64,000 nucleotides of DNA, taken from assembly GCA_039928925.1 (NCBI GenBank), contig JBDSSF010000003.1, forward strand, positions 62,001 through 126,000, written 5' to 3'. The stretch comes from Candidatus Saccharimonadales bacterium. GTDB taxonomy: Bacteria; Patescibacteriota; Saccharimonadia; Saccharimonadales; Saccharimonadaceae. Shown in pieces: positions 23,905 to 33,369 of this stretch. Below the pieces are notes generated by a model. The model did no database searches, was not told where the DNA came from, and saw nothing but the letters and a program-made list of their open reading frames with translations. How positions within the stretch are numbered: the stretch's first letter is position 1; each line of letters starts with the position of its first letter. Both the position numbers and the translations under genes were made by a program.

Positions 23905-25590
23905 TTATTCGCCGGGTGTTTGCTCAGGAGAGGCAGATCTTAGGACACGTTCTTTAATAAACAATGTCAAGATCAGTCCCACGCCCATCAGACCTGATGT
24001 CACGATAAACACGCTATGCATACTCTTAGCAAACGCATTGACAATCTTATCGCTAAACGTCTGCTGATTGCTGTTAAAGGTGTCTGTTGCTTTCTTTGCT
24101 ACTGGAGTAGGAAGGTTTTTTACTTGTTGCTGCACGCCGTCACTTGCAAGTTTCTTCATTGTTGGCGTGTTCACGTTAAGTAGTGTATTAGGGTCATAAA
24201 GATCACCAAGTTTCTTCACTTCAGATGACTGTGAAAGTGACTGCAAATATGCATCCTGGTGCATATCAGGTAGTGCCGCAACGATTCCCATAGTGAGCAT
24301 ACTACCAAAGACAGCCGTACCGATTGTTGAACCTAAGCCCCGGAATAACTGACTTGAGCTTGTTGCTTGTCCAAGATCTTCCTGTGAGAACTCAGCCTGT
24401 ACAGCAATGGTAAGTAGAGGCATTGCAACACCAATACCGATACCGACACCGACCATAATGAGGGCCTCCTGGATAAATGGACTTGTAGGAGTAAGTGTCG
24501 TTAGAAGTGCGAGTGAAACAGTTCCAACGATGAAGCCAATCGTCATAAATCGTTTATACTTACCAATTCTTGACACCAATTGACCAGTCGTAATACTTGC
24601 AGCCATAAGTCCACCAATCATCGGAAGAAGCATTAGACCTGATTCAGTAGGGCTGGCACCGAAGACTTGTTGGTTGAACTGAGTAAGGTACAAAATAGAG
24701 CCTAACATTGCTGCACCAACGAGTGTTGCGATACCCATGATAAGTAGGAAGTTACGGTTCTTAAAGAAATTGAGATCAATGATCGGTTCTTTTACGCGCT
24801 TCTCTACCCATATCAGTGTACCGACGCTAATAGCCACGATGGCAAACATAATGACACGTAGTTCAGCGAGGCTGAGGCTAAGTGTTGTCATCACGTCTTT
24901 AAATATAGACTCCGTGTTATCGACAGCAAGAATCAATGTCCCGAGTCCAAGTACTAGTAACGCAGCACCGACGTAGTCAACACGTGGCTTCTTGTCATGT
25001 TTTAGTGGTGGACAGAATATCGCGATAATTGTAAACGCAGCAATACCAACTGGTATATTGATAAAGAATGTCCATCGCCAATCAGTGATGAGACCAAAGA
25101 AGTTATGACTATCGGTGAGGAATCCACCAAGTAGCGGGCCAATGACAGAAGAGATGCCAAATACCGCACCGATTAGTCCCTGCCATTTACCTCTTTCACG
25201 AGCCGCAAAGAGGTCGCCAACAATAGTAAAGGCATTTGCAGTAATAATGCCACCGCCGATACCTTGTACTGCTCGCCACAGGATCAACTGCCCGACATCA
25301 GCGCTTGTGCCACTTAGGAGAGAGCCGATCGCAAAAATTGCTACACCAATAAGAAGGATATTGCGTCGCCCAAATAGGTCGGAGAGTTTACCTGCAATAG
25401 GTACAGTGATCGTTGTAGTGATAAGATACGCAGTAACAATCCAGCTTAATGAGCTGAACGCATTAAACTCTTGGACGATCTTGCCAAGTGCTGTTGAAAT
25501 AATAGTCTGGTCAAGCGCCACTAAAAAGAGACTCGCCATAACTGAGATCATGATGATTAATTTACTGCGTAGATTTAGATGATGGTTCAT
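23905..25590 (-). CDS. MFS drug exporter, DHA2 (EmrB/QacA) family
   Basis: 561 residues with 14 predicted membrane helices. The MFS loop motif G-K-L-S-D-L-F-G-R-R lies near 66-75, and L-F-L-V-A-L-D-Q-T-I-I-S-T-A-L near 20-34 is typical of the DHA2 family (motif D1). Exports toxic compounds by proton antiport. The ATG overlaps the stop of the upstream AbrB-like gene by 4 nt, so the regulator and pump are translationally coupled. A loop of about 100 residues between the last helices is unusually long. Confidence 0.92.
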   Translation of the reverse strand: MNHHLNLRSKLIIMISVMASLFLVALDQTIISTALGKIVQEFNAFSSLSWIVTAYLITTTITVPIAGKLSDLFGRRNILLIGVAIFAIGSLLSGTSADVGQLILWRAVQGIGGGIITANAFTIVGDLFAARERGKWQGLIGAVFGISSVIGPLLGGFLTDSHNFFGLITDWRWTFFINIPVGIAAFTIIAIFCPPLKHDKKPRVDYVGAALLVLGLGTLILAVDNTESIFKDVMTTLSLSLAELRVIMFAIVAISVGTLIWVEKRVKEPIIDLNFFKNRNFLLIMGIATLVGAAMLGSILYLTQFNQQVFGASPTESGLMLLPMIGGLMAASITTGQLVSRIGKYKRFMTIGFIVGTVSLALLTTLTPTSPFIQEALIMVGVGIGIGVAMPLLTIAVQAEFSQEDLGQATSSSQLFRGLGSTIGTAVFGSMLTMGIVAALPDMHQDAYLQSLSQSSEVKKLGDLYDPNTLLNVNTPTMKKLASDGVQQQVKNLPTPVAKKATDTFNSNQQTFSDKIVNAFAKSMHSVFIVTSGLMGVGLILTLFIKERVLRSASPEQTPGE

Positions 25591-25844
25591 ACTTTTTCCT
25601 CTTGAGTGTTATTTTTAATTGCACGAAAATTGTCTGCTTCAGTTGTAAGATGTTCAACCATTCTTTCAAGTGCCGCTTCTTTAAGTAAGCCAAGGAATCC
25701 ACTATCGGCTGATCCAACAACATAGAGGCGATCACCGGGTTCAATACCCATACTTTCGCGGGCTTCAGCAGGTATAACAACCTGACCTTTTGTGCCAACA
25801 GTTGCGGTACCGTATAGTTTTTTGTTATATAATGGTGATCCCAT
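25587..25844 (-). CDS. AbrB/SpoVT-family transcription regulator
   Basis: 85 residues with the swapped-hairpin AbrB motif T-V-G-T-K-G-Q-V-V-I-P-A-E-A-R near 15-29 and G-D-R-L-Y-V-V. The dimer binds DNA and probably controls its own operon with the downstream pump. AAAGGAG lies 8 nt before the ATG. The C-terminal half is helical and may form a sensor or dimer interface. Confidence 0.88.
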   Translation of the reverse strand: MGSPLYNKKLYGTATVGTKGQVVIPAEARESMGIEPGDRLYVVGSADSGFLGLLKEAALERMVEHLTTEADNFRAIKNNTQEEKV

Positions 25845-25874
25845 ACAATATCTCCTTTGTACTATTCATTGAAT

Positions 25875-25912
25875 ATAGTACTCCAAGTATGAAATGTATG
25901 TCAAGTATACTT
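25875..25912 (-). promoter_or_regulatory. Promoter and palindromes of the AbrB-MFS operon
   Basis: Minus strand: TTGACA (25899-25904), 18-bp spacer, TACTAT (25875-25880). A perfect palindrome AAGTATACTT (25903-25912) overlaps the -35 edge, and a related ATACTTGGAGTACTAT lies over the -10 box, plausible operators for the AbrB-like regulator. Confidence 0.65.
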
Positions 25913-25919
25913 TTTAAGT

Positions 25920-26621
25920 TCAAGCTGACTTTAGAGGTTCTATCTCTACTGTTAGCGCCCTATGGTCGGATAAACCGTCACCAGAAACTACTATACTAAC
26001 AAAAGAGTAAGATTTTGGAATGAGTACATAGTCATTTCTCTTATTCATTGAGGGGTAGGAGATATACGGAGCGGAGGTAGATGCTTTATACGTATCGCTC
26101 CACATGTATGATAGATCTTCAAGGTGATTCATATTAAAATCACCGATGATAATTCTTTCTTCACCTTTTTTTCTAATAATTTCAAGCGTTTCTTCAAGAT
26201 GAGCTGTCGCAAAATCAACCGTGTCCGTTAGTGAAAATTGAATATTTGCTAACTTGACTAATTGACCGTTCATATCGACATCAATACATTGGACTATCCT
26301 GTTATGCTCATCCCCTGCTGCTTGCTTTAATATTATCGTGTCTGTCTTTACTACCGTGTACCTACTCAGTACTGCAAGACCTTCACGAAAAACATCGTAA
26401 TCAGGACTATCCTGTAAGCGAGTGACCGAACTATGCTCATGAGGATAGTTCAGGTGTTGATTTAAAATCTGAACCTGATTGTAAGGCGAGATTACAGGGA
26501 GGTAGACTACCTCTTGAAATAAAATAATATCAGGATTCTCAGTGCGCAAATAGTCTAGAATGACAGGTTGGCGTTTATCCCAATTATTAAATGCCAACAA
26601 ATTAAGAGATGTGAGTTTCAT
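25920..26621 (-). CDS. Endonuclease/exonuclease/phosphatase-family protein
   Basis: 233 residues. Metal-dependent EEP fold motifs: N-L-L-A-F-N near 7, P-D-I-I-L-F-Q-E-V near 30-38, I-G-D-F-N-M-N near 155, and G-L-S-D-H-R-A-L near 219. Family members cleave phosphodiesters in nucleic acids or lipids; the substrate is unknown. No signal peptide, so probably cytoplasmic. Confidence 0.87.
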   Translation of the reverse strand: MKLTSLNLLAFNNWDKRQPVILDYLRTENPDIILFQEVVYLPVISPYNQVQILNQHLNYPHEHSSVTRLQDSPDYDVFREGLAVLSRYTVVKTDTIILKQAAGDEHNRIVQCIDVDMNGQLVKLANIQFSLTDTVDFATAHLEETLEIIRKKGEERIIIGDFNMNHLEDLSYMWSDTYKASTSAPYISYPSMNKRNDYVLIPKSYSFVSIVVSGDGLSDHRALTVEIEPLKSA

Positions 26622-26681
26622 GTTACCCAGTTTAACAGGGTTCTACAATAAAGTGACTAGTCTATTCTTTAAGAACGCCTC

Positions 26682-27140
26682 TTAGATAATCTTTTCGCTT
26701 TCAAGGACATGTAAGATTTTTTTCGATGTACCCAAGATACGACCAAAAAGAGCACTCGTGATAAGGACGAGACCAATTGAGCCAATACTATCTCCAGAAG
26801 AAAATATCTCTGCAATGCGAGTACGATTTAACTCGAAAACGACAAATAGCACTAGCACAATGCCGCCGTATATATCTATTCTTCCTATTACTTTTGATTC
26901 GTCCTCACTCCATGATATTTTATACATCCTTGCAGAAATGATTCCAGCTGTGAGGCCAATTAGTATCGCTAGAATGACTTGCCAGAACGTAGTCTGGGCG
27001 ATAACAAGATTGTACATAGTGATGATAAACAGAATAAGGTACACGATACTTAAAATACGAAGGTTATTTCGTAACTTTTTACTAGCATTTGTGCGAATAT
27101 GTTTAGCTGAAGTGTGACGGTCTCTCATATTGCCTATCAT
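26682..27140 (-). CDS. Hypothetical four-helix membrane protein
   Basis: 152 residues with four predicted helices (about 27-47, 50-70, 88-105, 118-135) and basic cytoplasmic ends. No family recognised. Stands alone between the EEP protein and the DUF1801 protein on the same strand. Confidence 0.65.
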   Translation of the reverse strand: MIGNMRDRHTSAKHIRTNASKKLRNNLRILSIVYLILFIITMYNLVIAQTTFWQVILAILIGLTAGIISARMYKISWSEDESKVIGRIDIYGGIVLVLFVVFELNRTRIAEIFSSGDSIGSIGLVLITSALFGRILGTSKKILHVLESEKII

Positions 27141-27189
27141 AGCAGATGGAACTCCGTTATCCTTGTGCCGAGAAAGTTTCGATTACAAT

Positions 27190-27543
27190 CTAGCCTTTGA
27201 TTTGTTCAACTGATTGTATAATGAGAGCTTTAAGATTTTTTTCATCGATTATTGCTGATTCTTTTAGGTCAATGCCGCGAGATTTTTTTGATTCAAAACC
27301 ATTATTAAAAAGTTTGTGCTTGTCGTCCAGCAAAGCACCATTTGTAATAAAATTATACTTTGTGTGCGCCTTGAAGCCAGACATGGCAAAGATCATCTTA
27401 CTATCTAGCACAAAGACCGGGACATTCCATTTCCATTCTTCTTTGATATTTGGATCAGCCTCGTGAATAAGTTTCCTGAATAATCTTAGGTGGCTTTGCT
27501 GCCATTCGGGTAGGCTATTTATATAGTTATCAATTTTTTCCAT
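27190..27543 (-). CDS. DUF1801 (YdhG-like) protein
   Basis: 117 residues. The family pattern I-D-x-Y-I-N-S-L-P near the start, then W-K-W-N-V-P-V-F and M-S-G-F-K-A-H-T-K-Y-N-F is characteristic of DUF1801. The fold is known; the function is not established. Soluble. Confidence 0.8.
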   Translation of the reverse strand: MEKIDNYINSLPEWQQSHLRLFRKLIHEADPNIKEEWKWNVPVFVLDSKMIFAMSGFKAHTKYNFITNGALLDDKHKLFNNGFESKKSRGIDLKESAIIDEKNLKALIIQSVEQIKG

Positions 27544-27594
27544 ATTCGATTATCGCTCTTCATTATTTACTTATAATAATTAATTGCGGTCAGA

Positions 27595-28137
27595 CTAAAG
27601 GCTTTCGAGAAATAATTTTATTTTATCAAACGGCTTAATCTGCTGGTATGTCTTTCTGTCGTCGTCCTCACTTAATGATGCACGAGTTACTGAGTATCCT
27701 TCAGGTATAAATATTTTATCCCAACCAAAGCCATTCTCGCCTTCAGGGTGCTCAGATATCCGCCCGGCAAGACTGCCTTCAAAATACTCTAATCGTTCTC
27801 CGTCATAATATCCAAAAACACATCGTGCCGTTGCATCACGGCTCATGCCATCCAGTGTTCGACATATAGTCTCAAACGGTACTTCTTCGACATAAAACTT
27901 GATGAATGTGCCTGGTAATTTTCCTAGAGCACTAAATTCGAGCGAGACATCCTCAACCAACACGGGTCCTTGAACTTCTGCATACGCCTGCTTTACTTTA
28001 TGTTCAACGATTTCATGTAGGTCTAGCGACTGAATTTCATCAAGATTTAACTTATGGTGAGTAATCGGAAGTCCAAGATATTTCGCAAGATAATCAGCTT
28101 TTGACTGGTTACCCGTAATAAATGTGATGTTCTTCAT
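27595..28137 (-). CDS. rdgB: Non-canonical purine NTP pyrophosphatase (HAM1/ITPase type)
   Basis: 180 residues. T-G-N-Q-S-K near 7-12 (phosphate loop), L-V-E-D-V-S-L near 60, P-G-T-F-I-K-F near 75, and G-F-G-W-D-K-I-F near 140 are the HAM1 motifs. Removes ITP, dITP and XTP. The F-I-K-F-Y-V-E-E segment looks closer to archaeal and eukaryotic ITPA than to E. coli RdgB. Confidence 0.87.
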   Translation of the reverse strand: MKNITFITGNQSKADYLAKYLGLPITHHKLNLDEIQSLDLHEIVEHKVKQAYAEVQGPVLVEDVSLEFSALGKLPGTFIKFYVEEVPFETICRTLDGMSRDATARCVFGYYDGERLEYFEGSLAGRISEHPEGENGFGWDKIFIPEGYSVTRASLSEDDDRKTYQQIKPFDKIKLFLESL

Positions 28138-28161
28138 TTCTATTTTCTTTCCGGCTTACTG

Positions 28162-28941
28162 TTACTTCTTAAGCCAAAATGGAATTAGTAAATTTGTTCT
28201 TTTTTTATACAGTTGGAACTTAGGGTCTGTTCCCCACCGTTTTTCAGCTGATTCTTCTAGCGGTGGAACGCCAGATATGAATCGTAGAGTTATAAAGATC
28301 ATTAGTGGACTGACAAGCCCAATAATCTGCTCGATACCACTGAGTGATGATACGACTGTTATATATACACCAATCCAGACGCAGATCTCACCAAAATAGT
28401 TCGGGTGACGAGAATAGTGCCAGACACCATTCGCAATCCACTTTCCCTTGTTTGCTGGATTCTGAGAGAACTGATATTTTTGTAAATCTGCAAAACCTTC
28501 AACGATAAGACCGAGTAACCAAATGGCAATTCCAACAAATGAAAGTGTACTCCATTCACCATTCTCTTTTGCCAAAAATAGGATTGGTAAAAGTAGGAGC
28601 CAAGCAACAATACCCTGTCCAAGCCAGAATTTCAAAAATTTGAAGAAATCTTCACGAATACCGTCAAACCGTGCATCCTTACCTGTTTTACGAATTCGAT
28701 ATACAAGAAATATACCGAGACGAAGTGCCCATACGATGACCATCCCGACTGTTACAGTCAGTAGTGCTGATCGCTGGCTGCTAAGCAGAAGTGCAGCAAT
28801 AGCAACAACAATGAAGCTCAGTGCGTATGAGAAATCCGTTAACTTGTCTGACTGGCGCGTATAGGCAACGCCAAAAAGGCCAGCATTAATGACAATGACA
28901 ATGATGAGGCTGATAATTAATAGCATAAGCTCACTATACAT
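28162..28941 (-). CDS. DUF1295 / steroid 5-alpha-reductase-like membrane protein
   Basis: 259 residues with about six or seven membrane helices. The C-terminal signature W-H-Y-S-R-H-P-N-Y-F-G-E near 166-177 is diagnostic of DUF1295 and the isoprenylcysteine methyltransferase-like fold, which bind NADPH or SAM. The true substrate is unknown. It is followed on the same strand by the surface locus. Confidence 0.85.
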   Translation of the reverse strand: MYSELMLLIISLIIVIVINAGLFGVAYTRQSDKLTDFSYALSFIVVAIAALLLSSQRSALLTVTVGMVIVWALRLGIFLVYRIRKTGKDARFDGIREDFFKFLKFWLGQGIVAWLLLLPILFLAKENGEWSTLSFVGIAIWLLGLIVEGFADLQKYQFSQNPANKGKWIANGVWHYSRHPNYFGEICVWIGVYITVVSSLSGIEQIIGLVSPLMIFITLRFISGVPPLEESAEKRWGTDPKFQLYKKRTNLLIPFWLKK

Positions 28942-28961
28942 ACATATCTCAGTTAGTTCAA

Positions 28962-29972
28962 CTAAGGGCGATAGTGCCGATGTCTACGTGACCTACGCTT
29001 TCGTATAAATAGCCAGATGATTATAATTATCCCAATGAAGATAATGATACCAATACCTGCAGCGATGATCAGACTCTGCGGGATTACCCAAAACGATTTT
29101 GAAACTTCAATTGTCTGATTGTTTTTGCCATAAGTAAACGTTGCTATCACCGTATACTGACCAAAGCCTCCAGTGTTACTAAGTGGAATGTCCCACCTGC
29201 GAGCACCATCGGGCAATATCACATCGCGAGGATCTTTAGTATTAAAATCTGTATCATATACAACTTTGTCACCCTGCTTAACTGATACTTTACCAAAAGG
29301 ACCAATCTGTATATTGCCCTTATTTTCGAAGCGAACAGTAGCTTGTAGATTGTCCAAGCTACTAAAGTTCGAACCGGTCATGCCATTTTGCTGAATATCA
29401 AAATTTGTAAGTGCAAGTTTTTCCACCGTATTGCCTGGTACGGACAATAGAATTAATGATGCGACACTTGCACTAAGATTCACCTGGCCACCACCATCTG
29501 GTGAAGTTGGGGCAAAACGAATTGCGCCAAAATATCCACCTGCTTGTGCACTTAGCGGGACAGTTATAACGACATTAATCGTCTTTGCTTGTTTTGGAGG
29601 AATTGTCACACTTGGCAGCGGTGTCATGAAACGCTTGAGACTATGAGTTGGGGCATATGTATTTGCATCTAAAATCAGTGATGGTGTTCCTCGTTCATCA
29701 CCTGAGACAAAATCGTTCTCTATCGGACTGACGGTAATTGGTAAGCTTGTGAGATTTGTTACAGTTGTTTTGACCGTCTTATTTTCACCTGGCTTAATTT
29801 CGATGTCTGTACGTACTGGTGAGACCTTTAAGGTATTTGCTGTATTAATTTCAATTGCCGCTACCGAATGTAAACCCGTGAGTATAGCTATGATTGCAAA
29901 TGTCATCAGCACTGCCATAATCATTCGGATGTTTATTTGTATGCGCTGGGCTTTTAACACTTTTAACTCCAC
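28962..29972 (-). CDS. DUF916-like membrane-anchored surface protein 1
   Basis: 336 residues: N-terminal membrane or signal segment (about 17-40), two Ig-like beta domains, C-terminal helix at about 298-320 and a basic tail with R-K-R-R-S-R-R-H-R-H. The first domain has the DUF916 pattern: V-S-P-V-R ... I-K-P-G-E-N-K-T-V-K-T-T-V-T-N and I-P-P-K-Q-A-K-T-I-N-V, then A-G-G-Y-F-G-A-I. In Gram-positive bacteria DUF916 proteins accompany WxL surface proteins and bind peptidoglycan. A second copy is encoded at 32252-33313. Confidence 0.8.
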   Translation of the reverse strand: MELKVLKAQRIQINIRMIMAVLMTFAIIAILTGLHSVAAIEINTANTLKVSPVRTDIEIKPGENKTVKTTVTNLTSLPITVSPIENDFVSGDERGTPSLILDANTYAPTHSLKRFMTPLPSVTIPPKQAKTINVVITVPLSAQAGGYFGAIRFAPTSPDGGGQVNLSASVASLILLSVPGNTVEKLALTNFDIQQNGMTGSNFSSLDNLQATVRFENKGNIQIGPFGKVSVKQGDKVVYDTDFNTKDPRDVILPDGARRWDIPLSNTGGFGQYTVIATFTYGKNNQTIEVSKSFWVIPQSLIIAAGIGIIIFIGIIIIIWLFIRKRRSRRHRHYRP

Positions 29973-30038
29973 TCTACGTCATTATCTTTCATCATAACAG
30001 ACAGTTTCGCGTTTACTGTATAGTGCCGTTATCATGTG

Positions 30039-31175
30039 TTAAAACTTTCCGGTAGCAACCAAGCTAAGATCCGCTGAATATAAACCAGCTGGTGTATTAT
30101 TGCTTACACTGGCACCAAACGTAATAGTCATATTCTTATTATTAACTGGCGCACCTGCTGTATCGAGAAATGGGTCTCCGTAAGCGCTTGTGACACCACT
30201 TGCGCCACCTGAAAAATAATTGAGTGCATACGTAGTATTGTTATATCCAGACCCAGCAACAGGCTGGAGTGTCCCTGATGCATCGGTAACACCAACGGAA
30301 CTCGTTGCGGCTGTTGTCTTAATACCAAACTTCGCTTGGCCCACAGATATATCACTTTGAAGAGCTGGAACAATATCACAGACACTCGCACCAGTACGCC
30401 GTAGGCCGCCACAGCTAACGCTATTCTTAAGATTGACAACTGCACCACTCGCAGCATTCGTGGAAATTTGGGTATTAATCGTGCCTTCACTGACAGTAGA
30501 TGCGTTGAGCGCGACTGTATCGCCAACAGTTTCACCAAGTTTCAGTGTGGGAGGATCATTTCCTGTAAGATTACAGTTTGCACTAATAGTATTTTTTGCG
30601 ACACAAAAAGTCATGCTCTCAAGTACAGATCCGGCTACGCCTACAGTTGGTGTGATATACATAGCAACACCGCCCTGATCTTCTGCACCAGTATTCAGAT
30701 CTGTTGATGTATATGCCTGAGCGCTTGTTTTATCAGTGTATGTCACAATACGTGCGTACAGAGGGCCAGCATCTGGAGGGTTTGTTATGCCTGTAAGCGC
30801 TACTGAAATGGGCGCTCCTGCGCCTATAGTGCCAGTGATGACCGCTTGTGTCGTGCTACCTATCACATCAGTAAAACCAGATGTTGTAGAAGCTGCAGAA
30901 CTGACATCAAAGCCTGTCGAAGGCGCAGTGCACGTTTCGCCGATGACAGGGCTGTTTTTGCAAAAATCAATTACAAATGCACCAGCGGCTTGAACTGCCG
31001 TAAAATTAATAGTATACGTAACATTAGTTGCAGAAATTGAGGAGCTACTAAGAGCAATGGATCGTTCCGTCACCTGAGCAGCCGAGACGAGCGCAGACGT
31101 GGCAGTCGTTAATAGTAATGCAGCTGCTATAACTAAATACGCAGCTTGGCGGCTAAATGATCGAATAGAATTCAT
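30039..31175 (-). CDS. Secreted beta-sandwich surface protein, paralogue 1
   Basis: 378 residues from the Met at 31175 (AAAAGGA just upstream). Signal peptide to about residue 34. Two beta-rich domains with Cys pairs (F-V-I-D-F-C ... C-T-A-P and M-T-F-C-V-A ... N-C-N-L). The C-terminus reads N-T-P-A-G-L-Y-S-A-D-L-S-L-V-A-T-G-K-F, the motif shared by all four paralogues in this locus. No C-terminal membrane anchor, so it is probably retained by partners such as the DUF916-like proteins. Role in adhesion or envelope structure is inferred. Confidence 0.72.
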   Translation of the reverse strand: MNSIRSFSRQAAYLVIAAALLLTTATSALVSAAQVTERSIALSSSSISATNVTYTINFTAVQAAGAFVIDFCKNSPVIGETCTAPSTGFDVSSAASTTSGFTDVIGSTTQAVITGTIGAGAPISVALTGITNPPDAGPLYARIVTYTDKTSAQAYTSTDLNTGAEDQGGVAMYITPTVGVAGSVLESMTFCVAKNTISANCNLTGNDPPTLKLGETVGDTVALNASTVSEGTINTQISTNAASGAVVNLKNSVSCGGLRRTGASVCDIVPALQSDISVGQAKFGIKTTAATSSVGVTDASGTLQPVAGSGYNNTTYALNYFSGGASGVTSAYGDPFLDTAGAPVNNKNMTITFGASVSNNTPAGLYSADLSLVATGKF

Positions 31176-31284
31176 TTTCCTTTTCCCTACATCCACTTTG
31201 CTATTTGTCTTCCCCGGTAACGATTTCAGTGTATCATGATACTGCTTATTTTTGTCAAGTTTGTTACTATATTTTGCATCGTAA

Positions 31285-32202
31285 CTACTTTTCCTGGTAG
31301 CTATCTCGTTCTTTTAGCATTTTATTACGAAGTGATACTATTTGGCTACGTCGGCCTAACCAATACGTAGGTAGGAGTAGTATAAGTCCTACGAGAGTAG
31401 GAACCCAGAGTACTTTTGCTGCTGGAGTTGTTGGCGCCGTATCAGTTGCAACGGTTGCATCAACCTTACCACTCGCAAGTGCGATTACCTGCAAAAAAGC
31501 ACTCACGCCATTAACGTCAGTTACTCGTATATTTACCTGATATATTCCTGCATTCTTATAAGTATGCTTAATTGTTACAATCCCAGCAGAAGGTTGACTC
31601 TTAAGCTCGGCTGGTGATCCATCACCCCAATCGAGGCTGAAAGCATATGGACCAGCACCCCCAGATAGTTGTAGAGGCCAGGTCAACTCAGTTCCTGCAG
31701 GGGCGGATCTTCGACCGTACGAGCTCGTAAGCGTCACTAGTGCGCCAAATGCTGTAAAACGCGTATCAGTATAATTAATAGTAACAATATTGGAGGTCGG
31801 TCCTGCCTGATCTAGATCGTCGTATACGATTGCGCTTAGTTCGTTTACTCCTGCAAATAGACTTATTTGTAAACTAAAGCTGCCAGCCTTACATATAACT
31901 GAGCCAACCATGACTCCATTATCATATACCTGAACAAGTAGGTCGTTAGCACAAATACCGTTAACTGTCGTTGTTGGTGACGTAAATGAGGAACCATTCC
32001 CGGGTGTTGTTATGGTTGCGCCAACTGTCGGAGGCGGTTGTGTTTTTGTCGCCTCAAGACCATATGACCCTGGCTTTGGATTGGGCGTGGGAAGTGCAGT
32101 AATCGCAGATACTGGCTGAACGTAAACAAACAGCGCCAGCATACACATACCCGTTGCTACCAGGCGTGTCCACTGTGCGCTGAAATGTATTTTATACGTC
32201 AT
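31285..32202 (-). CDS. Ig/PKD-domain surface protein with C-terminal anchor
   Basis: 305 residues: signal peptide (to about 33), a Pro-rich linker, an Ig-like domain at about 60-148 (two Cys at the expected strand positions), and a PKD domain at about 160-245 with L-D-W-G-D-G-S and H-T-Y-K-N-A-G-I-Y. A membrane helix follows at about 263-283, then a basic cytoplasmic tail. PKD and Ig domains act as spacers or binding modules on cell surfaces. Confidence 0.78.
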   Translation of the reverse strand: MTYKIHFSAQWTRLVATGMCMLALFVYVQPVSAITALPTPNPKPGSYGLEATKTQPPPTVGATITTPGNGSSFTSPTTTVNGICANDLLVQVYDNGVMVGSVICKAGSFSLQISLFAGVNELSAIVYDDLDQAGPTSNIVTINYTDTRFTAFGALVTLTSSYGRRSAPAGTELTWPLQLSGGAGPYAFSLDWGDGSPAELKSQPSAGIVTIKHTYKNAGIYQVNIRVTDVNGVSAFLQVIALASGKVDATVATDTAPTTPAAKVLWVPTLVGLILLLPTYWLGRRSQIVSLRNKMLKERDSYQEK

Positions 32203-32251
32203 ACTTATGCTTATTGTAGCGTGCTGGGGCTACATGCGAAAGTGCTAGCTG

Positions 32252-33313
32252 CTATTTTCGACGTGATGACTTTTTAAGCTGTGGACCGTATATTTTTCGA
32301 CGAATTGCACGGACAGTACGAAGAACAACATACGCAAGAATGATAAGAACTACGATGAACAGGAATATGAACCACATTGGTAAGTACCAAAATGTAGCTG
32401 TCTTTACAATTTCCTGTGTTTTATTACCGTTTTGACCATAAAATACATCAAGTGTAGCCGTGTAAACTCCTGGCCATAGACCAGGTGATGCACATGTATT
32501 TGTCTGCGTATTTGAGCCATTGAAGTTTACGTCTTGTGCCTGAATTTTAATACATGTCGTAAATGTACGCGTTTGACCAATAAGGGCAAGTGAGCCACTT
32601 GGGTTAACATTATTGATCGTCTGTTCTTTACCAAAAATATCTTTTAATACAATACTACCTACCGGTGCCTCAGTAACGTTACCGTTGTTTTGTAGTGTGT
32701 ATGCAAGGTTTTGTGGCTCGTTACCCGTTATGAAAAGGTAGCCAGAATCTTTACCTTGTGCGGCCGTATCATATGCGCCAAAGTTTTTAATCTTAAGATC
32801 TTCATTAACTTGTCCTGGGATTGAGGTGAAAACAAGCGTCGCACCTGATGCGCTTAGGCCGACGTTACCACCATCTCCAGGGGCACCTGATGAATACAGG
32901 ATTGCACTGTAGTAGCTACCCGCACCATGATTTGCTGGAATTTTAACACTCATGTCAACTGTCTTACTACTGTTTGGTGGAATAGTAACGCTCTCAGGTA
33001 CAGTAAGGAATGGCTTTAGTGACCAAGTTGTCTCCGGTGCATCCGTAGCAAGCATTAGCTTAGGAGTACCACCATTATCTGTATAGGTAAAATCAATAAC
33101 ACGTAGGTTAAGCTCAAGAGGCTGCGCTGGATCAAGGTTGCGGATAGTTAACTTGTCATTAACAGATTTACCGGGCTCAATCGTGTAGTTCTTTTTTGGC
33201 ACTATACTAAGTGATGCCGATGACGCTGCCGAAGCTTGATGCGCAGGAACAATGTATGCCGCCCCCACTAAAACCACAAACGCGGCTATAAAAATGCTTA
33301 TAAGGCGTTTCAT
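32252..33313 (-). CDS. DUF916-like membrane-anchored surface protein 2
   Basis: 353 residues, paralogous to the protein at 28962-29972: signal peptide (cleavage near residue 29), Y-T-I-E-P-G-K-S-V-N-D-K-L-T-I-R-N-L-D-P, I-P-P-N-S-S-K-T-V-D-M, and G-A-G-S-Y-Y-S-A-I-L-Y. It ends with a membrane helix at about 313-335 and a Lys/Arg-rich tail. Differs by a Cys pair in the second domain (T-C-I-K ... N-T-C-A-S). Probably a wall-facing scaffold for the secreted paralogues encoded on both sides. Confidence 0.8.
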   Translation of the reverse strand: MKRLISIFIAAFVVLVGAAYIVPAHQASAASSASLSIVPKKNYTIEPGKSVNDKLTIRNLDPAQPLELNLRVIDFTYTDNGGTPKLMLATDAPETTWSLKPFLTVPESVTIPPNSSKTVDMSVKIPANHGAGSYYSAILYSSGAPGDGGNVGLSASGATLVFTSIPGQVNEDLKIKNFGAYDTAAQGKDSGYLFITGNEPQNLAYTLQNNGNVTEAPVGSIVLKDIFGKEQTINNVNPSGSLALIGQTRTFTTCIKIQAQDVNFNGSNTQTNTCASPGLWPGVYTATLDVFYGQNGNKTQEIVKTATFWYLPMWFIFLFIVVLIILAYVVLRTVRAIRRKIYGPQLKKSSRRK

Positions 33314-33369
33314 TATTTTATTTTTCCCTCACATTATTACAATTCTTAAGTATAAGCTGTATTTTATCA

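Noticed and set aside
25115-25582. 155-residue plus-strand ORF opposite the MFS exporter.
   Set aside because: Antisense shadow; Arg/Pro/Ile-rich, no start signal, and it lies opposite conserved membrane-helix coding sequence.
30128-30538. 136-residue minus-strand ORF inside surface paralogue 1.
   Set aside because: Shadow of a Ser/Thr/Ala-rich gene in another frame, no start signal.
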